Shown piece after piece: positions 1 to 11,409 of a DNA stretch of 64,000 nt (the stretch's first letter is position 1; the number at the start of each line of letters is the position of its first letter). The notes beneath the pieces were generated by a model, which was not told where the DNA came from, made no database searches, and worked only from the letters and a program-made list of their open reading frames with translations. The stretch covers positions 1 through 64,000 of the forward strand of contig MU129187.1 of the NCBI GenBank assembly GCA_014904985.1, in the 5' to 3' direction. The translations under genes were made by a program, and so were the position numbers. This DNA comes from Hydnum rufescens UP504 (Eukaryota; Basidiomycota; Agaricomycetes; Cantharellales; Hydnaceae).

Positions 1-568
1 CAGGCGGGGTCTGAACCGTTGTCACAACGGTGAATTGGTGATAAAACGGCCAACGAATCTGTCGGTAGCGTGCCATTCGTTGAACTGCGATCGTCGTCAG
101 GTCTATTTAAAGGGAGGAACTCCTGAACATCAGCTAGTGAGGGGCACGGGATTGTCTCCATACTAGTATTGTTCGAGAAGTTTTCAAAATTCTCAACAGT
201 GAAAGATTTGAGTCTCCCAGTATCGTATCCCTTCTAAAGAGAGCCGACGTTAACATCTGCACTGACATCGCTTCGAAGATGTGTAGAAGCTTCACCGCGA
301 GCTGTTCCGTTCCAAGTTTGGGCCTATTGCGATAGTCCATCGGCACTCCTTCCGGGGGTCGGTGGTGTACCATGAGGGGAGGTGGGACCGTGTAATGATA
401 TAACCGATTAGTCAACGCCCCTTGATGCCTGATAATAATAGTCCAATTGAGTGATTCCAACTAAACAGTCGGTCCCAAAAAAACGGGCTAGAGGTGTGCT
501 TTGGAGGCTCCGAAGTCTTCGAAGTCTGGCTTCCGGCCCTTCGAGCACAGTGATGCGAATTGGCGCAA

Positions 569-1079
569 CAAACCCCTCAAAAAAACCGAAGCACGTGAGG
601 TTTCGGAAATGCCCGCGCCTGAACTCAACGCCAGTGCGAGTTGAGGGGTGCATAAGTTTGTAGATACAACATCTAGGTGCTGGAAATATACACAGCAGGG
701 GATATTTTAAAGCTATTTGGCAATTTTTGAGCAGATTGGAAGAAGATTCTTAGGAATTCCAAAAAAGGAAATTTTGGGCTTCTCGCGTGCGCGAGTGTGA
801 CAAGGGGGAGGGGGTGGTGAGGTGTCATCCAGAAGAAGCTGAAACAGGATTCCACAAAGGTCTTAGAGGTTCCGTGCCCCAGTACCAGATACACACTTAC
901 TTCAAAAATTTCACGGCACTTTGGCCTCAGCGGGATTCAAACCGGGGTAATACCACTACACAACCAACACAGCAGAATCTAATTTCTTATGAATATAACT
1001 CCATACTGATCCACTCGAATGCGCCGACACTATGCGGGTTTCCGGAAACTCACGTGCCTCGGTTTTTCTGAGGGGTTTA
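569..1079. repeat. Inverted-repeat (MITE-like) remnant
   Basis: Positions about 569-616 are the imperfect reverse complement of about 1034-1079. Both contain 'aaacccctca', a poly-A stretch, 'accga.gcacgtgag' and 'cggaaa'. A weaker match extends outwards on both sides (ggcccttcg versus ggcctttcg). The arms enclose about 420 bp with no convincing ORF. This fits an old foldback or MITE-type element; no target duplication was found. Confidence 0.45.
930..976 (-). other. tRNA-like Pol III box pair (possible SINE or tRNA remnant)
   Basis: On the minus strand an A-box-like sequence (TTGTGTAGTGGTA) is followed almost at once by a B-box-like GGTTTGAATCCCG. In a real tRNA the boxes are separated by the anticodon arm, so this would be an internally deleted tRNA or SINE head. 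It lies inside the inverted-repeat remnant at 569-1079. No cloverleaf can be drawn. Confidence 0.2.
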
Positions 1080-2290
1080 TTACATCAAATGTGATGCGAA
1101 AGGCCTCAGTCGCACCGACATTCGATATTGAAGGAGTTACAAGTGGCGCTGGCGTAGGAGCATATGCAAGTGATCGAAGATGTGGGGATACTTGTGCTCG
1201 TTGGAAGGTGAGACCAGTGTTACTGTTTGGACAGATATTGCTGGAGGATTGGCATTACGGCTGACCGGAGCTCCTGTCCTTTTCCTAATCAATATTACAT
1301 AATAACCATAAGTTTTCTTTCACGTCCCCCTTTATACGATGGTATCTGGGCCCGGGCAGCACATCATAGATACTTGTCTCTCCCACTCCCAGTGTCCAAG
1401 GAACCCACCCTTCGTGTGAGCTTGCTTCGAATTCGAAATTATCTGGATCAGCTGTTCGTATTCCGAGTATGGAGTCCTCCAGTAGTAAGGGTGTCAGGCA
1501 AAAAATGTTCAGAGTCCTCCGTTCAAACATCAGGTGGGAGTCTAAAGCCTGCGAGGGAGACATTGAATTTCCAGGAAGCTAAACAAAAACAGGTTAACAG
1601 GTTTAAGCCTCGGCGCGCAGGAGGGGCACCTGTGCGAATGCTATGCAGAACACACTTGTGTGATAAAAGAACCTCGGTGCAGGGTACGGTTGCGGAGGTA
1701 CAAACCAGTGGGGTATGTACATCAAGTTCCTATGTTATATATAGTAAAAGGGGGGGCGGCCATAGGATAGGCCGGACAAGCGGAGAGGGGTAGATTGAGC
1801 GGCACGTGACGTACGCCGTAGTCGATAACTGCCCATTTCAACACACACCAGCTCGGTCCGTTTCTCGTCGTCGAGTCCTTTTGTTTGCGGTAGCAAAAAC
1901 CAGTATAGAGGCTGGTTGAGAACCTGGCCATAGAACCCAATCTAGCATCAATCGCCAAGACAAGAGTCAGACAGACTCCGCACACTTCATGCGTGTTTCT
2001 TCGATTTGAACAGGCTATGCACATTTTACTTGAGACGACGTATAGTACTCTCCCTCTGGTCATCGCACGCATCACAGGTTACTTACAGAAAGGCATAACA
2101 CTACTATTATCTGCGTTCTGAGTAACAGGCATGATCCCGCGCATATTTCCCATCAAAAAATTAGGATTGCAAAGGGGAATAACAGGTTGAAGTTCCAGAA
2201 GCCTGGTTCCCTCCCTCCGGAGTGAAGAGACAAGCCGGATCCGCACAGATGACCCGATGTTACTGTTGTACCGTTCTAGGGCCACATATC
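1080..2290. other. No gene recognised
   Basis: Several overlapping open frames exist on both strands, but none has recognisable domains, codon bias or a conserved counterpart in the P2 copy. I treat them as chance frames in non-coding, transposon-flanked sequence. Confidence 0.5.
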
Positions 2291-2748
2291 CCCTATTTAG
2301 TCATGATGGCCCGCGCCCTTCGCCTAATCGTCAGCCTGGGGGTGTCCACTGTCACAAAGGAACGACGTCAGGAAAACGTGTGATAGACCCGAACCAGAGG
2401 CAATTATTGCTATCGACGCACGCACATGTTTGAACCTTGAAACCTCTGTAGTAGCGCTTTCACGCTTTGGCCACCTTTGTGGCACAAGACGAATCGATGC
2501 CCGCTATCGCCACAAGCAGACCCTCATATGGCAGGTGCCAATGTTCCGATCCTTGGGAACTAAATAATTCCAATGAGAACTGAACAAGAACCTGTTGTGA
2601 GATGACAACTCCATAGCGTAGCTGTCAGGATGTGCCAGACGACAAAGACCAGGGAGCGGCCCGGGATTTACCACCACCTTCGCATCGTCTCCAAGGGAAC
2701 ATAACCCAAAGAAGATTATGCCACATATCTGGAAGGAGACGGGAGAAT

Positions 2749-3322
2749 CTAAGTATATTCAATGCGACGGTTAGATGGTAATGTCAAGCAGATTATAGCG
2801 ACCGCATACGGGTGGTTGAACGATTGAGTCAGGTAAGAGAGAATCGGCTTCTCCAATAGATAGTCGGCCCTGTTATGCTCTACAATTTTAGAGAATATAC
2901 CCATGATACTCATGATGACATGAGACATGCTTGTATTGTGAAAGTCCCTGCGGACAACATCAGAGATGAGACCGTAAGGGGCGACATAAGGAGAGTGTGC
3001 TGACCTCAATGCCAAATACCGAGCAAGGGGGACCAGTAGTCTGCAGGATATTAATCGGTTGAGAAGGAAGGGGCTTTGAGGCCTATTCAAACATGAAGTC
3101 CGTAGGCGCTAGTCTCCGTTCCACCACAGACAATAAAACCCACTTGCGCATCAGCATGTCCCTCACGTACAATGACGCATCGCTCTTCAAGAAATATTGT
3201 CGAGACGTAGGATTGTGAGAGCAGAATCGCAGCACTAGGATCTCAAAATTGTCACAAGTCTCAGATGCTAAATGACTAAACCGGGAAATTAAAGATTGCA
3301 CAAAGATAGTGGGTACGAACAT
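2749..3322 (-). pseudogene. Unrecognised gene relic, P1 paralogue
   Basis: Two minus-strand frames encode a segment clearly related to 9582-10222. Both copies share a core of the form 'SRQYFLK..A..YV+D.L..KWV', preceded by 'FxSHNxxSRQYF' and followed by a 'TD.xF' motif. Conservation at protein level between diverged copies suggests a once-coding sequence. The family is unknown to me. Frames break between the two halves, so this is either a multi-exon gene or a decayed copy. A further shared segment ('GDDAKVV', 'LPGLCRL.H.DSY') lies downstream near 2640-2700, outside the long frames. Confidence 0.35.
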
Positions 3323-3344
3323 ACTAGTGACGACGGAAGATCCT

Positions 3345-3740
3345 AACCAAGACAGAATGGGAAAGATGATCCATGGGGAGGTGGTCCTCGGCCTCGGACA
3401 TCAGCCGCAAATCCACTTTGGTGGTCGTCAAAAACTCGGACATAGAGTCCAAAATGGCAAAAGGTGGTTTTGCCCCGGACATTTTCCAAAAAAAGGGCCA
3501 AAAAGTGGTCATCGTGGATGAGACCTATATCGGAGCTTTCCGGGGTCCTGGGCTTCGATTCAGTCGAAACTTGCCTGACACACGAGCTCGGAATCCCCAA
3601 TTTCCAGCTTCACTCTACTGGTGCGATCGATCCTGAATGATATCCTATTCACCGCAGGGTCTAAATCGTCCAGCAGAACATTTCGCCCCTCCGTTGTTCG
3701 GAGAGAAAACATCTGTGGCTTTAAATCCGAAGACGGGATC
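3345..3740. other. Spacer between P copies, no gene recognised
   Basis: Overlapping frames on both strands (for example 3373-3636 plus and 3343-3600 minus) have no recognisable motif, and no counterpart was seen in the other copy. Nothing here can be supported as a gene. Confidence 0.4.
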
Positions 3741-4475
3741 TTAACCATTGTGACAAAGGTGAATTAAAATGGCCAGTGAATCTGTCGGCAGCGCACCATT
3801 CGTTGCACGTGGATCTTATCTGGGCCTATTTGAAAGTTGGGATTCCCAAACATTAGGGGGGCAGTTGGGTATTGGGTTGACTGTTGAGACGGATATACGC
3901 TTGATTACATAATGTAGGTACTTGGTGTTCTCTCTTCTACATGTGCGTTAAGCTTCCGCCGAACACCGTCGCTCATTATTGACTACATACCAGTAATGGT
4001 CAAAAATTTTATGAAATCCAAAACACTGAATGATTTGAGCCTTGGACCATCATTCCCCGCTAGTGAGAAGGTTTGAGTTAAGGTCTATATTGAGATTTTT
4101 GAGTATTGACACGCATGTAGAGGATTCAGCAAGTGTGATTTTCTTCCAAGTTTAAGCCCATTGTGATAGTGTGTCAGTGGTGCATCTGATGGTGGGGGCA
4201 CTGGTATGGGGGGTGTCAGAAAGGAGGAGAAACAGGTACTGCTTCCATGTGGAGGCTTTAACTCATCATATAAATGTTACATATCATCAAAAATTGGTTA
4301 TGCACATCACACAGAATCTCTATGGAGGAATTAAGACTTTATACACCTCCCGATATACAGTTGCAAGAATGTTGCCAAAACTCGACTTGGCATGTGAGAG
4401 AGAGAGAGAAGATCTGGTTTGTATCCGGAATAGGCATGGAAGGCATGCTGGATAATAAGTTCTATCTTCAGAATT

Positions 4476-4607
4476 GGTGGGATAGCTCAGTTGATAGAGT
4501 CTCTGTTGATAGAGGCTCAGTTGATAGAGCCTTGGTTGATAGAGTCTTGGTTGATAGAGTGCCTGGTGAGAAGGCAGGAGGTCCTAGGTTCAAATCCTGG
4601 ATCCACC
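4476..4607 (+). tRNA. tRNA-like pseudogene with D-arm expanded as 15-bp tandem repeats
   Basis: The ends form a tRNA frame. The acceptor strand GGTGGGA (4476-4482) faces ATCCACC (4601-4607), then TA, D-stem GCTC, and a T-arm CTAGG-TTCAAAT-CCTGG (4585-4600) with a canonical B box. The D-arm motif GTTGATAGAG occurs five times, at 4490, 4505, 4520, 4535 and 4550, exactly 15 bp apart. Removing four units leaves 72 nt, a normal tRNA length. A run of five T at 4612-4616 fits a Pol III terminator. The anticodon arm is ambiguous (TGCCT/AGGCA with loop GGTGAGA, or a shifted stem) and position 33 is not T, so no amino acid is assigned. It could instead be a tRNA-derived SINE head. Confidence 0.55.
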
Positions 4608-4619
4608 ACAATTTTTAGT

Positions 4620-5853
4620 CAAATAACAAGGCACTCAGAGTGGTCTATGGTACACAAATACAAGCTGTGACAGAATGAACCATTGCAACCAAGCAGGAAA
4701 TGGGGAACTCTATTCAGCTCTGGTGCTTTGTGACTTCTTGTGACTTGTCCAAGTCTGAGCCGACCCGAAGTGACTCGACCCGACTTCGGAGCAACTTTGT
4801 GAGACACTTTCTGCAACACTGACGAAGGGGTTGTTGCCATGACATACCCCTCAAACCAGTATGATAGTAATTCTTGTATGCTCAGGTTTGGCCTGAGAAG
4901 TGAGGAAGAGTGATGTCACATCATGACTGAGCCAGATGAAACACGGATGGGTGGACGACGAGAAACAAGGGGACAGTGATGGAGCCACAAGCGAGGTCGC
5001 TGGGAAGTGCATTGATAGTCCCTGATCGTCTGAGAATTGGAACGGGATTCGGCGGACTCGTCGGTCCAGTGTGGTTGAGGCACCTTGTATTTGTCTTCCC
5101 CACACGACGCTGTCTCCGACTACCTCTTTTCTCGCTGGCCACATCAGGAATAACCAGCATCATTTACTAACCAGCATCGTTTACGTCCTTCCACTTTAGG
5201 GAAATGTTTTCTCAAGGACGAGTAACATTGATAATCCCTTCTATTCTTCATTCTTCCATATCTTTACGTTACATAGCCACTATACACCTTCCCAGCTCGA
5301 GCTCTCTACTGCAACCCTTGCACCCGATCCTAGCACTAGTGATACGGACCAAAGGGTGCCCGAATAATTTGGCCCCCACCGCCACGAAACAAGACTTCAG
5401 ACCCCTCTATTACATTAGAACCGGATTTGACAGACATCATGTCTAAGCTATTCCGCCATCCGCCTACGAATCAACCGACATATCACGGACCAGTGACAGG
5501 CGAGGCATTGTAGGGCTTCACTATCTACATCCCGGCAGGACAGTAAGGAGACATACATAAATACGACGCAATTACACTGCTTCCCAGCAAACATTCGGCC
5601 CTCGCACTACAAAAGGAGAATACCAAGTCCGGGAATGCCCGTTCCTGGCTGTTGAGTAACAAACTGGATGCGCGTAGATACGACCAGACGCACCGTAATA
5701 TTACAAGACCTCTAGGTCTTCGACCTGGTCATCATGGCCCGTGTCCTTCCCCATATCATGGGCCTGGGTGCTTCCACTGCCAAAAATGAACAATGTCAGG
5801 AAAACGCGCAATGGCAACCTCCTTGCTTGGGCTGGGGGAACATCATTCATCCT
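4620..5853. other. Intergenic, no gene recognised
   Basis: Around 4731-4800 there is a GACTT/AAGTC-rich stretch that resembles the subterminal repeats of the hAT element at 5862-9311, possibly a decayed end of a related element. From about 5500 the sequence is P-unit sequence matching 2085-2300. No supported gene. Confidence 0.4.
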
Positions 5854-5861
5854 ATTGACGC

Positions 5862-8800
5862 TAGTGTTGCCGAAGACTTGACCTGAAGTCGGCTTAAGTC
5901 CGGAGTCAGTCCGCTTTGGGTCGAGTCAAGTCAAATCCTTTGATTACCAATCTTTGGGCTTGACTTGACTTGACTGGGGCTTGAGTTCGACTTGGGGTGT
6001 AGTTAGGTAAACCAATATGTACATAGATATAATCCTTGGGGGACACTATCCTGTGTGCCACACAGGTAGGGTATTAAGGGCCCCATTGGCAGGCGGTAAA
6101 TCACCGGAAAAAAAAATGAATACAATTTGAATTCCGTGTCTTTTCCCCCATCCTATGTCAACCTCCAGGAAGCGCTCAAGTGATGAGACTCAATCTGGCA
6201 CCCGCAAGGTTCTCTGTATCGATCCTCAGCTGAATCTAGAGCTTGCATCAGCAACAGCAAAGACAGCCATGCCATTGGGCATACCTGGGCATGATCTTGG
6301 GGAGTTGCTAGATGTACCCAGAACTGCCGAAACTGAGCATGAAGTTGTAATGCCCCCACAACTCAAAACACCTGTGCCATCACGACGTCGCCGACATCAG
6401 CCAAGCACTGCCTCGCCTCAAGCCATTCGGAATTCACCCATCATTCGCTCCCTCACAAAAAAGCTGAAAAGGGGTACCCTAAGACTACCGACATTGATCA
6501 TTTTTTTGAAAGATATGAATCCGAGAAGGGAGGTTGAGGGGGGGCAAAGTGTAAATCTTGCAAGTACGTCTGTCCCCTAATTCTAGGAATACAAAAAATC
6601 TTGATTGTTCAACAGATCTCTCTTTTCACAATCAAATGGCATGAAGCCCGATGATGGCCGTACTTGGGTTTATCAGAATTCAGGCACGGGGACACTCCGT
6701 ACTCACATTGAGAAATACCATGCGGATGAGTATCTCGAGGCATGCCAGACACATGGCTGGAAGATTGGGATTCAATCTCTCTGCGAAAAACAGAAACTGG
6801 TGAAGGGCCCTAACAGAAGGGGCACATTCACAACAGAAGGACTCATTCAGCATCTTGTCCGTTGGATAGTGGCAGATGATCAAGTGCGTCAGTGACTCAA
6901 ATTTAATGTATATCCAATTTAACACAGCTCCTATTTTGAGTCTCTAAATGTAGTCGAATGTCCCGAGTTTCGAGAGCTCCTCCTGTATGTGAACGAGAGT
7001 CTTGCTGACAAAGATATACCCCACCGTACAACCATCCGAAACATCGTTGTCAAGATGTGGAGTGAAGAATTTTCAAGGCTGAAATGCGAGATGGCAGTAG
7101 GAATCAAACCAACTATTTATATCACCACATGCCCCTACTTATTATCACTTAAGACCAGTTTAGGGAAAATATCGTTTACTGCCGACATATGGACGGACAG
7201 CCGACTTCGCCCTTTCTTAGCTATCACTGCTCATTGGATACAACGCCGAGAAGACCATACACTAGCTCTTCGAGCTGATCTCATAGCCTTCCACTATCTG
7301 CCAGGAAGCCATGATGGAAAATCTCTATGTACCGCTGCGATGAAAATGCTCGAACGTGCTCACGTAATAAACAAGGTGAACTTAGAGTATGATCCACCCG
7401 CTCCGTTGGCTGATATCTAGTATTTCAAGATCGGTTGGTGGACACTCGATAATGCATCAAACAATAATACCTTCATGGTTGAGCTTGAAAAGGTATTGAG
7501 TGGGGCGGGTGTCGTGTTCTCTTCGGAAAATAATAGAGTCCGGTGCGTGGAACTCGTCTGGTTTGCACCAAACCATTCCTTACTGCTACATGTCACGGCG
7601 ACTAGATGCTTCGCCCATGTCATTAATATTGCTGTTCAGCATGTACTCGCGCTCCTGAAGACGGCACCTGAGGGTGACATCATGGCCCGGCTGCATGGAC
7701 TTGTTAACGCAATCCGAACATCCAGTGACCGTCGTGTGGCATTCCTGGATACCGTACGACAAGGAAATGCCTCGAAACTATTCCAGCCACCCGTCCCTGA
7801 AGTAGAATTGCTTCGAGAGGTCGAGACAAGGTGGGACTCGGCACATGGTATGTTAAGAACAACAATACCCGCACGGCCAGTAAGTGCTCCTTTTCAAAAG
7901 GACAGTCTAATACTGATTTTTTTTTGAGGCCATCGAGGCCATGATGATACAGAAAAAATATCGTGAAATACGGAGCAAGAACTTGACCGATGAGCAGTGG
8001 ACCATGGCCCAGAAGATTCTGGATATCTTAGATGTACGTTGGTGTCCCCTGACCATTCCATGGCCTATCCGTACCACATACCAATCGTCTCACTGCTTTG
8101 GAATAGTATCCACACTTGTTCCAGCACCTAATGACCGGCGAGGCCACCCCTACCCTCAGTAGTGCCTTACCCGCCTTCCAGTGCCTTCAAGATCGCTGGG
8201 AGGACCATGCAGGAAAACACCCTGACATGGCAAAACACATATTAGGAGGAATGGAACGGTTGGATAAGTACCACGAAAAGGCAGGAAGGACGCGCGCTTA
8301 TGTGATAGCCTTAGGTAAGTAAATCTTCACATTCCGCCGACCATCAAGCTTATGTCCATCTATATCCTCTTAGTTCTCAATCCAACCATCAAACTATCAT
8401 TCATACGAAAGCATTGGTCCCCAATAGAACAAGAAATGGCCGAGATATGGATCAAGGATGAGGTAAGCATTGTACCACCACAACGTCGGTGGTGGCTCTT
8501 ACCTGTGGTACAATCTAGCTTCAAAAGTATCGAGTGGATAGCCCTATGAATTTGGGCACAACACCACTCACCAAGCTTTCCGACTCTGCCCGTGTAAAGC
8601 TTGGTCTTATTGACGTGGATGATGACCTTGACGGTGAAGAAATCAGTGTGGATGATGAGTACTCTGCGTATATCGGTAGTTCGACACGTCGGATTCAAGC
8701 CACGCAACCCGTCCTTACATTCTGGCAGGTCTGCCCTTTTCGTTCAACTTTTGGTTCTATTATCCAAATATATTTTGAGCACTCGTCTGTATAGGAACAT

Positions 8801-9311
8801 GAGCATACCTACCCAACGTGGTTCCGAATGGCATTAGATTATCTACCTATTCAAGCATCATCCGTTCCGTGCGAGCGGGTCTTTTCTTCAAGCTCGGAAA
8901 CCATGACAAAAAGACGAAACCGCCTGAAGCCCGACGTTATGGAGGCTCTTCAAATGCTTAAATTTCGGCTTAAGAAGGACCGACTAAATTTCACGAAAGA
9001 TTGGGAGACTCCGATCACCGATATGACAGTCGACCCGGACAACAGTGACGTGCTTGGCGAAGTCTTAAGTACCCAGTCGACAGAATTAGACAGTATGCTG
9101 GACCGTCTTTTGGGGGAAGAAGATTAGAGCTCTTAACCGACTTAACATTATGTACATAAAGAGTATGCCGAGTCTTCTTCAAGTCAACTCTGAGTCCAAG
9201 TCAAATCCGAAATATGACTTGACTTCGGACATAAGTCAAGTCTCACGGAAATCTCGCCAAGTCGCCCGAAGTCGAGTCCAAGTCAGTTCAAGTCAAGTCG
9301 CGGCAACACTA
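5862..9311 (+). mobile_element. Complete hAT DNA transposon, copy 1
   Basis: The element starts TAGTGTTGCCG (5862-5872) and ends with its exact reverse complement CGGCAACACTA (9301-9311). It is flanked by a perfect 8-bp target duplication ATTGACGC at 5854-5861 and 9312-9319, the hallmark of the hAT superfamily. Both ends carry dense subterminal AAGTC/GACTT repeats (about 5875-6000 and 9175-9300), probable transposase binding sites. The internal gene has a BED zinc finger, a hAT catalytic core and a hAT dimerisation domain. The matching P1 sequence near 2415 is an unoccupied site. Total length is 3,450 bp. Confidence 0.93.
6155..9127 (+). pseudogene. hAT transposase (BED finger + DDE core + C-terminal dimerisation), copy 1
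   Basis: Multi-exon transposase for cut-and-paste transposition. The N-terminus starts at ATG 6155. A BED finger has C-x2-C at 6550-6561, an intron 6564-6615, then TWVYQNSGTGTLR and H-x4-H. The core has 'FTADIWTD' near 7180-7200 (catalytic Asp), 'WWTLDNASNNNTFM' near 7440 and 'RCFAHVIN' near 7600. 'LNPTIKLSFIRKHW' lies near 8380, and 'LPIQASSVPCERVFSSSSET' (8840-8900) is the hAT dimerisation signature. Several GT..AG introns are evident (a T-run near 7920 lies in one). The only clear frame break is at a G7 run (6538-6544), just before the BED cysteines, so the copy may be nearly functional, or that base may be a sequencing error. Confidence 0.85.
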
Positions 9312-9581
9312 ATTGACGCACACCCATGTTTGAACCCGAAAGCCTCGGCCGTATCGCTTTCGCGCTTTGGTTACCTTTGCGGCACAAGATGGATCGATCT
9401 CCGCTATGGCCGCCAGCAGATCCTCATACTGCGCGTGTTCCGATGTCTGGTCACTAAATAATGTCAATGAGTACCAAGGAAGAGCCCCTTGCGGGAAGAC
9501 GACTCCTACTTTGTATTGTAGCTGTCACGATGTGTCAGACGACAAAGACCAGGGAGTGCCCCGGCGTTCACGACCTTCGCA

Positions 9582-10222
9582 TCATCTCCAAGGGTACATA
9601 AGGATTTGAAGATTCCTCCGCATAGAAAAAAGGCAGAACGAGAGATCCTGAGAAAGTTTGATGTGAGGATTAAGTGGCGGTGTTAGCCTGGTTACACATA
9701 TAGCTGACGGATGATTTAATGATTGAGCGAGGTAAGAGAGTGTCCGCCTTGGCATCAAATGCTCTCCCTGGTTATGCTCTATCGCCTTGATGAATATAAC
9801 CAGAATTGTATACATCTGTTTATTGTAGTAGTTTCTGTGAACAATAGCCAAGGTGGGACGGCAAGTCAGGATGCAACAACGGAATGCTAACTAACGTCAA
9901 TGCCAAACATCGAGCCAGTGGGAGGAAGACGTCGCAAGAGATTAGTTGATTGAGGAAGTCGACAACACTCTCCAACAGTAGAAGAAAAGCAAGCCCGGCC
10001 AGAAGGAATGGAGGTCGAGATCTGTTGAAAGATGTAGTCTGTGAGTGGTACCCCCAGCTCTACGGACCATTCTGAAACCCACTTGGACACGAGCACATCC
10101 TTGACATATGCTAGTGCTTTTCTCTTCAAGAAATATTGTCGAGACACAGAATTATGAGAGAAAAATCGCATGAATATCACTCCAAAAAGCTCCAGGCTCT
10201 GGCTCGTTAAATGACTACACAA
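9582..10222 (-). pseudogene. Unrecognised gene relic, P2 paralogue
   Basis: Counterpart of 2749-3322. The frame 9887-10222 contains 'HLTSQSLEL', 'RFFSHNSVSRQYFLK' and 'YVKDVLVSKWV', aligned to the P1 copy. The second frame, 9582-9851, continues in the same direction after a break. Family unknown. It lies just right of the hAT insertion. Possible introns cannot be fixed, so I call it a relic rather than a gene. Confidence 0.35.
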
Positions 10223-10289
10223 AACAAGAAATTAATCCTGAAACAAATAACAGTTAGTGTTCGCACACGTACCGTTCGTAACGGAAGAC

Positions 10290-10890
10290 TTTAAGCAAAG
10301 CGGAAAGGATATCCAAATTAATCTTCTCTTCCAGCTCGCGCTGGAAGCTCATAAGCTGGATGACAAGACGCAAGATCCCTTGAAGATCACCGTCATTTGG
10401 ACTGATGGACCTAGAAATTCAGTCGGGGTGAAATGAAGTGGAAAGTGGTCAAGACTTACAGATTCCCCTTGTTCAAGTATTCGACATATTTGGAGATGCA
10501 TGGAATAAGGTGGGTTCCAATGGATTCGGCGTACAAACCTGAATCCGCAGGAGTCCAACTGGAGGAGGCATAGATGCAAGTCATGGCGAGTGTATGCGCG
10601 TGCCTAATACCTGGCCTCAAAGCCATAAGAGAGCGATGCCTATTTAAAAAAATCGGGATAGGTGACTATCAAGCCTAACATCCAAAATGGCACATACGAG
10701 CCTATCGCAGAGAACTCTTCGATAAAGCGATGAAAATCGTCTCTCATGCTTGCCTCCAATCGCGCACCAGAATAGCGACCCGTACGCAGATGAACTGCAA
10801 CACTTGGTCTGACTGGTTTGCGAAGCCGGCTGGGGCTGCTGAGGAACTGACACAAGTGCTCAAAAGGAGCCCAAAACCTGCTCGGTCAGG
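10290..10890. other. No gene recognised
   Basis: Short minus-strand frames at 10349-10579 and 10640-10855 have no recognised domains. Nothing else stands out. Confidence 0.35.
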
Positions 10891-10962
10891 ATGACTTGTA
10901 ATCGCCGATCAGTTGGGTGCATAGTAATGGATTTGCAACTCACGAAAGGATGGGTGTTTCGT

Positions 10963-11196
10963 TGCGGCTGTTGGTTGACTCTTGTTCTCCCGAAGCCTTC
11001 GCCCGAAAACGATTACTGTACGCGACCCAATGAGAAGAAATTATTGGTCCCGAAAAGAATTTTGAAACGAGCTTTCGGATGCGGCTGTTGGTTGACTCTT
11101 GTTCTCCCGAGGCCTTCACCCGAAGACGATTACTGTACGCGACCCAATGAGAAGAAATTATCGGTCCCGAAGAGAATTTTGGAACGAGCTTTCGGA
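10963..11196. repeat. Two-copy 117-bp tandem repeat
   Basis: A 117-bp unit beginning TGCGGCTGTTGGTTGACTCT starts at 10963 and again at 11080, with only a handful of A/G and C/T differences. As 117 is 39 codons, the plus frame 10891-11361 and the minus frame 10940-11302 both stay open through both units and show a 39-residue duplication. There is no evidence that either frame is expressed. Confidence 0.8.
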
Positions 11197-11409
11197 TGGG
11201 ACCACGCGAGGCCCGCATTGCAGCCAAGCCTGCTGAACTCGATCGATCGAATTCGTATTGGAAATAATGCAACAGAATCAGATGCGATAAACTGGTACAC
11301 ATTATCCAACAATTGTTCCGAAGTAGATCATAGTGCTTTGGTCCCGGGGCATGTCAATTAATTGAAACACGAGTGCATATTCTGAAAGTAGCATACCTCG
11401 TTCAACTGG

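Larger units (their letters stand above)
1..3345. repeat. Diverged tandem duplication, copy P1
   Basis: The start of the window (about 1-400) is similar to 3740-4240: both carry a 'gaatctgtcggyagcg' block about 55 nt into the copy, followed by matching blocks 'gatttgag' and 'ttccaagttt'. Positions 2290-3340 are likewise similar to 5725-5861 joined to 9312-10290. The order is the same in both copies, so this is a segmental tandem duplication. P1 lacks the hAT element found in P2 and so shows the empty target site near 2415. The middle (about 1100-2290) aligns poorly, and I see no convincing gene in it. Confidence 0.7.
3740..10290. repeat. Diverged tandem duplication, copy P2 (with hAT insertion)
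   Basis: Second copy of the P unit. It repeats the opening block of the window at 3740 and the 2290-3340 block at 5725-5861 plus 9312-10290. The interruption is exactly the hAT element 5862-9311. The tRNA-like sequence at 4476 and the sequence to about 5700 were not matched in P1. Divergence is substantial (many substitutions and indels), so the duplication is older than the hAT insertion. Confidence 0.65.

Noticed and set aside
1227..1793. 188-residue plus-strand frame
   Set aside because: No recognised motif, no conserved counterpart in the duplicated copy, and overlapped by a minus-strand frame.
4731..4860. Second end of a hAT element near the tRNA-like sequence
   Set aside because: GACTT-rich sequence and 'gcaacactga' resemble hAT ends, but no matching partner end or 8-bp duplication was found.
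7911..7930. Frameshift in hAT copy 1 at the T9 run
   Set aside because: The run lies in a probable intron (GTAAGT at about 7880, CTAAT branch, AG before GCCATCG), so the T9/T8 difference between copies need not affect the protein.
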